Below are positions 7,503 through 8,982 of a DNA stretch of 8,982 nucleotides, piece after piece. The stretch spans positions 1 to 8,982 of the forward strand of contig CALMNI010000095.1 of NCBI GenBank assembly GCA_937868555.1, in the 5' to 3' direction. Positions within the stretch are counted from its first letter, which is position 1. The number at the start of each line of letters is the position of its first letter. The notes below the pieces were generated by a model, which was not told the DNA's origin, ran no database searches, and worked only from the letters and a program-made list of their open reading frames with translations. This DNA is from an uncultured bacterium. Lineage in GTDB: Bacteria > Patescibacteriota > Patescibacteriia > Patescibacteriales > Patescibacteriaceae. The position numbers and the translations under genes are program-made.

Positions 7503-7568
7503 TACAGTATATCATAGAAAATATTTTCACTACCCTCTTGCATCCTGCTTATACTGCTGTATACTGTA
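7503..7568. promoter_or_regulatory. Operator-like half-sites around the promoter (TACAGTATA ... TATACTGTA)
   Basis: TACAGTATA at 7503-7511 is the exact reverse complement of TATACTGTA at 7560-7568. A third TATACTG copy at 7550-7556 stands ten bases, one helical turn, before the copy at 7560-7566. The last copy covers the predicted -10 box. Repeated half-sites in this layout are what a dimeric phage repressor or activator would use, with possible looping between 7503 and 7560. No regulator gene in the window can be tied to them; the small ribbon-helix-helix-like protein at 8085 is one candidate, purely by inference. Confidence 0.45.
7538..7565 (+). promoter_or_regulatory. Predicted sigma-70-type promoter for the small-gene cluster
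   Basis: TTGCAT (7538-7543) and TATACT (7560-7565) are separated by 16 bases. Each differs from the sigma-70 consensus at one or two positions. Transcription would start near 7571-7573, at the beginning of the repeated leader, giving a leader of about 45 nt before the ATG at 7617. The AT-rich stretch at 7508-7528 upstream could act as an UP-like element. Confidence 0.5.
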
Positions 7569-7570
7569 GT

Positions 7571-7616
7571 CAAGGGTAAGGCATGGGGCCAAGCCTAGAT
7601 GAAAGGGGAAACTAAG
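7571..7616 (+). repeat. Leader copy A, upstream of the 73-aa gene, with its ribosome binding site
   Basis: This 46-base leader resembles the 44 bases at 7847-7890. Both have CAA-GGT-AGGCATGGGG near the start and a purine block (GAAAGGGGAAA here) before the ATGAAC start. The purine block at 7602-7610 lies about seven bases before the ATG at 7617, and so supports 7617 over the in-frame ATG at 7599, which lies upstream of it. Confidence 0.6.
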
Positions 7617-7838
7617 ATGAACGCAAATCTGAAGCAGGTCAAAAGTGTAGGGGAATATGCGTTCGGGAGTATGCCGTTTGCGCACCACACTCAAGGCAGC
7701 GCCCGCCGCCCAAGCACAAGATTAACGAAGTGGGTTTTATTCTTAGAAGGAGATGATTGCGAACTAGCTGAATACCCAACGAAGGGAGCCGCTTTGAAAG
7801 CGGCAGCAGGATACGGACTTACTGTGATTATGCAGTAA
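7617..7838 (+). CDS. Small hypothetical protein, 73 aa
   Basis: I do not recognise this protein. The start at 7617 is chosen because a strong purine-rich ribosome binding site (AAAGGGGAAA) lies just upstream; the in-frame ATG at 7599 has no such site. The protein begins MNANLKQVKSVGEYAFGSMP and has a basic middle (GSARRPSTRLTK). It ends in a compact WVLFLEGDDCELAEYPTKG segment followed by AALKAAAGYGLTVIMQ, which looks like a small alpha/beta fold: strand, Asp/Glu turn, helix, strand. It has no signal peptide or membrane segment. It is the first gene behind the predicted promoter at 7538-7565. Its leader and first residues resemble those of the next gene, but the rest does not. Confidence 0.65.
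   Translation: MNANLKQVKSVGEYAFGSMPFAHHTQGSARRPSTRLTKWVLFLEGDDCELAEYPTKGAALKAAAGYGLTVIMQ
7819..7838. promoter_or_regulatory. Inverted repeat TTACTG-N8-CAGTAA across the stop codon
   Basis: TTACTG (7819-7824) and CAGTAA (7833-7838) are perfect reverse complements separated by eight bases, and the right arm contains the TAA stop codon of the 73-aa gene. The TACTG core recalls the TATACTG half-sites at 7503-7568, so this could be a second operator before leader copy B. A weak mRNA hairpin or chance is equally possible. Confidence 0.3.
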
Positions 7839-7846
7839 TAAGCCTT

Positions 7847-7890
7847 CAACGGTCAGGCATGGGGTCGGACCCAAGAGGAAGGGGAAAGAC
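7847..7890 (+). repeat. Leader copy B, upstream of the 49-aa gene
   Basis: This leader has the same order as copy A: CAA-GGT-AGGCATGGGG, a variable part, then a purine block (GAGGAAGGGGAAAG) ending about three bases before ATGAAC. The distance from its first base to the ATG is 44 bases, against 46 in copy A. The AGGAAGG within it is a strong Shine-Dalgarno. No good -10/-35 pair precedes this copy, so it is probably transcribed from the upstream promoter. Confidence 0.55.
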
Positions 7891-8040
7891 ATGAACAATC
7901 AGACGCTGAAGCAAATCCGGGAAGAGGCTACTCAGTGGGCGCGTCGGCAAGCTGCTAAAGAGGCCGCTAACCCGGAACTGAAGAAGCTCATGGATGAGCT
8001 TCGGGAAGCCGAAGCGATTTTCTTTGCCAGTCAACACTAA
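7891..8040 (+). CDS. Small helical protein, 49 aa, function unknown
   Basis: The ATG at 7891 follows a strong AGGAAGGGG ribosome binding site, and the frame closes with TAA at 8038-8040. The 49 residues begin MNNQTLKQIREEATQWARRQ and end MDELREAEAIFFASQH. The sequence is almost entirely charged and helix-forming, broken only by an Asn-Pro near residue 27-28, so a two-helix hairpin is likely. The opening MN-x-(x)-LKQ-(V/I) resembles the preceding gene. I do not recognise a family. The strong ribosome binding site, the hairpin terminator after its stop and the coding-like composition argue that it is real despite its size. Confidence 0.6.
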   Translation: MNNQTLKQIREEATQWARRQAAKEAANPELKKLMDELREAEAIFFASQH

Positions 8041-8049
8041 ACACAACAA

Positions 8050-8069
8050 CCCGCCTTTCGGCGGGCTTT
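8050..8069 (+). terminator. Hairpin terminator after the 49-aa gene
   Basis: CCCGCC (8050-8055), loop TTTC, GGCGGG (8060-8065), then CTTT. The six-pair GC stem ten bases after the stop codon is a classic intrinsic-terminator shape, but the T-tract is short, so read-through into the next gene is likely. The next gene's GGAGGA ribosome binding site lies only eleven bases further on. Confidence 0.6.
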
Positions 8070-8084
8070 GCATTGGAGGATTAC

Positions 8085-8246
8085 ATGACCCCAAGCGAAA
8101 ACACAAGAGCGTGGGAGCAGGAAAAGCGGGATGCCGGGTGGGAGCTAGTGCGCGCATGGCTCCCTCCAGAAGCGATCAAGAAACTAGACGCGCTCGCCTC
8201 GCTGCACGGCGGGCGCGGTAAGGCGATTGAGGAACTGTTGCGCTAG
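8085..8246 (+). CDS. Small ribbon-helix-helix-like protein, 53 aa
   Basis: The ATG at 8085 lies four bases after a GGAGGA Shine-Dalgarno (8075-8080), and the frame closes at TAG 8244-8246. The product begins MTPSENTRAWEQEKRDAGWE. Residues ~21-53 read LVRAWLPPEAIKKLDALASL then HGGRGKAIEELLR. That fits the short beta strand plus two helices of Arc/CopG/MetJ-type ribbon-helix-helix DNA-binding proteins (strand 'VRAWLP', helix 'PEAIKKLDALASLHG', helix 'RGKAIEELLR'). Such phage proteins are small dimeric regulators. Target sites are not known; the TATACTG repeats at 7503-7568 are a possible but untested match. Its stop codon overlaps the stop of the converging DUF1643 gene in the shared CTAG at 8243-8246. 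Confidence 0.65.
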   Translation: MTPSENTRAWEQEKRDAGWELVRAWLPPEAIKKLDALASLHGGRGKAIEELLR

Positions 8247-8713
8247 TCCCAAGGTTGTGGCTTCAAATCCGCTTTCAGATAGAGAGGGTGGCACGGATGG
8301 CCGCCCTTTGTCAGTTTTAGTACGTGCATCCGATGCAGGAACCGCCGTACTGCATCCCCGCGCCCCAGGTGCTCCCCATGGACGCCCCACGCCGCGATCA
8401 CGATTCCCGCGCCCGCCGCTAGCCTGATTAGCGCCGTGTCATTCTTTGGACCAATCGGATCGTCAAACCGCCTCATAACCTTCGGATCGGTCGCCCGAAA
8501 GGCAAAGATGTTCGTCATGTACAGCGCGGCATAACCCCAATCTTGCGCGTACCGGATGCAGCGGCGGACGGTCGGATCGTCTTGCGTTTCGTCCGCAGTT
8601 GAAGGATTCAACCCGATGAACATGGCGTAGTCGCCTGGTGCCCATCGCCGCAATAGCGAATATCGCCATGTGCGGCAAGGGCTGAAGGTGGCGGTGCGTT
8701 CGATGATCTTCAT
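8243..8713 (-). CDS. DUF1643 domain protein, 156 aa
   Basis: The whole protein matches DUF1643. Near the N-terminus are CRTWRYSLLRRW and MFIGLNPSTAD, then DDPTVRRCIRYAQDWGY, LYMTNIFAFRATDP, the PIGPKND loop, VIAAWGVHGEHLGRG and the C-terminal KLTKGGHPCHPLYLKADL. The key LNPSTAD, DDPT, RATDP, AWG and HPLYL motifs are all present, and the length fits the family. The biochemical function of DUF1643 is not established; it is found in bacteria and in phages. The start at 8713 is the only ATG that keeps the full domain, and it overlaps the stop of the upstream minus-strand gene (TAATG), with GAGAG as a weak Shine-Dalgarno. It is transcribed against the tail operon, which suggests a separate, probably non-structural, transcription unit. 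Confidence 0.85.
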   Translation of the reverse strand: MKIIERTATFSPCRTWRYSLLRRWAPGDYAMFIGLNPSTADETQDDPTVRRCIRYAQDWGYAALYMTNIFAFRATDPKVMRRFDDPIGPKNDTALIRLAAGAGIVIAAWGVHGEHLGRGDAVRRFLHRMHVLKLTKGGHPCHPLYLKADLKPQPWD

Positions 8714-8883
8714 TAGAGTCTCTCGAAAACCGGCTTTCCAGGCGCGCCCTGCTCGATCATGATCCTAAAATGATCGTTCATCATGTCACCGATGGCCTCA
8801 CGCTCCTCAAGAGGCGTAACCCGCTGCAATAACGTCCACATGCCATGGATGGCGATTTCAAGATTGGCGACGCGGGCGCGCAA
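8713..8883 (-). CDS. Small hypothetical protein, about 56 aa (probable TTG start)
   Basis: This minus-strand frame runs between a TAA at 8899-8901 and its own TAA at 8713-8715, which overlaps the DUF1643 start. The only in-frame ATG with a useful length (8839-8841) gives 42 aa and lacks a ribosome binding site. A TTG at 8881-8883 has AAGAAGAG about nine bases upstream and gives 56 aa, so I prefer it. The product reads RARVANLEIAIHGMWTLLQR, then VTPLEEREAIGDMMNDHF, then RIMIEQGAPGKPVFERL. It is helical and leucine-rich, consistent with a small coiled-coil dimer. I do not recognise the family. Overlaps on both sides place it in one operon with its neighbours. Confidence 0.5.
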   Translation of the reverse strand: MRARVANLEIAIHGMWTLLQRVTPLEEREAIGDMMNDHFRIMIEQGAPGKPVFERL

Positions 8884-8898
8884 TAGCTTTTGCTCTTC

Positions 8899-8982
8899 TT
8901 AACCATTCTCATTACTGCATTCCTCGTATTGGCAACGACTCACTAGCTTGCCGTTATTCCAGACTTCAAGCGACTCGCTCTT
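8899..8982 (-). CDS. C-terminal end of an unknown protein (5' part outside window)
   Basis: The minus-strand frame is open from the window edge to a TAA at 8899-8901. The 27 visible residues read KSESLEVWNNGKLVSRCQYE then ECSNENG. The 'SLEVWNNGKLVSRC' part looks like a natural beta hairpin. Support comes from its tight spacing to the next minus-strand gene; the fragment is too short for a family call. Confidence 0.4.
   Translation of the reverse strand, partial: KSESLEVWNNGKLVSRCQYEECSNENG

Noticed and set aside
7252..7530. 92-aa minus-strand frame across the inverted-repeat element
   Set aside because: It overlaps the end of the 517-aa gene and the 14-bp repeat arms, has no recognisable domain or ribosome binding site, and reads like a shadow frame.
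7503..7568. LexA (SOS) box
   Set aside because: LexA sites need CTGT-N8-ACAG in that order. Here the outer pair is ACAG...CTGT, the opposite orientation, and no CTGT-N8-ACAG is present.
7846..8157. 103-aa minus-strand frame over the small genes
   Set aside because: It runs antisense across two plus-strand genes with strong ribosome binding sites and a terminator hairpin, and its composition is not protein-like.
1..8982. tRNA genes, CRISPR arrays, integrase attachment site
   Set aside because: No cloverleaf with a T-arm, no regularly spaced short repeats, and no integrase gene or core duplication were seen.

Overview
The window reads as part of a tailed-phage (Caudoviricetes) genome or prophage, most likely one infecting a proteobacterium. 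The gene order is typical of siphophage late modules: the C-terminal part of a tape measure protein, then a run of tail-tip/baseplate genes that touch or overlap at their stop/start codons. No terminase, portal, integrase or lysis gene is visible. The window therefore cannot tell a free phage from a prophage, and the host assignment is an inference from base composition and gene style only.

Bases 1-7353 (+ strand) form one compact tail operon. It holds tape measure (partial), a 114-aa tail protein, a 142-aa structural protein, two tandem paralogues that each join an N-terminal beta-propeller to the same type of C-terminal tail domain, and a 517-aa hub-like protein with a CAP (SCP/PR-1) domain set into its coiled-coil region. 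By position these should build the distal tail and its host-contact surface. The propellers and the CAP domain are the best candidates for contacting the cell surface.

Bases 7354-7616 are non-coding but full of signal. A 142-bp element bounded by a perfect 14-bp inverted repeat (7355-7368 / 7483-7496) begins one base after the tail-operon stop codon. It is followed by operator-like TATACTGTA half-sites that overlap a plausible sigma-70 promoter.

Bases 7617-8246 (+ strand) carry three very small genes of 73, 49 and 53 codons. The first two share a similar ~45-nt leader and similar N-termini, a hairpin terminator follows the second, and the third resembles a ribbon-helix-helix protein. On the minus strand, bases 8982-8243 carry a second, converging operon: the C-terminal end of an unknown gene, a ~56-aa unknown gene, and a DUF1643 protein. 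The DUF1643 stop codon overlaps the stop codon of the ribbon-helix-helix gene.

The most interesting features are the inverted-repeat element, the duplicated leader/operator arrangement, and the doubled propeller-tail genes with a composition break inside the second copy.
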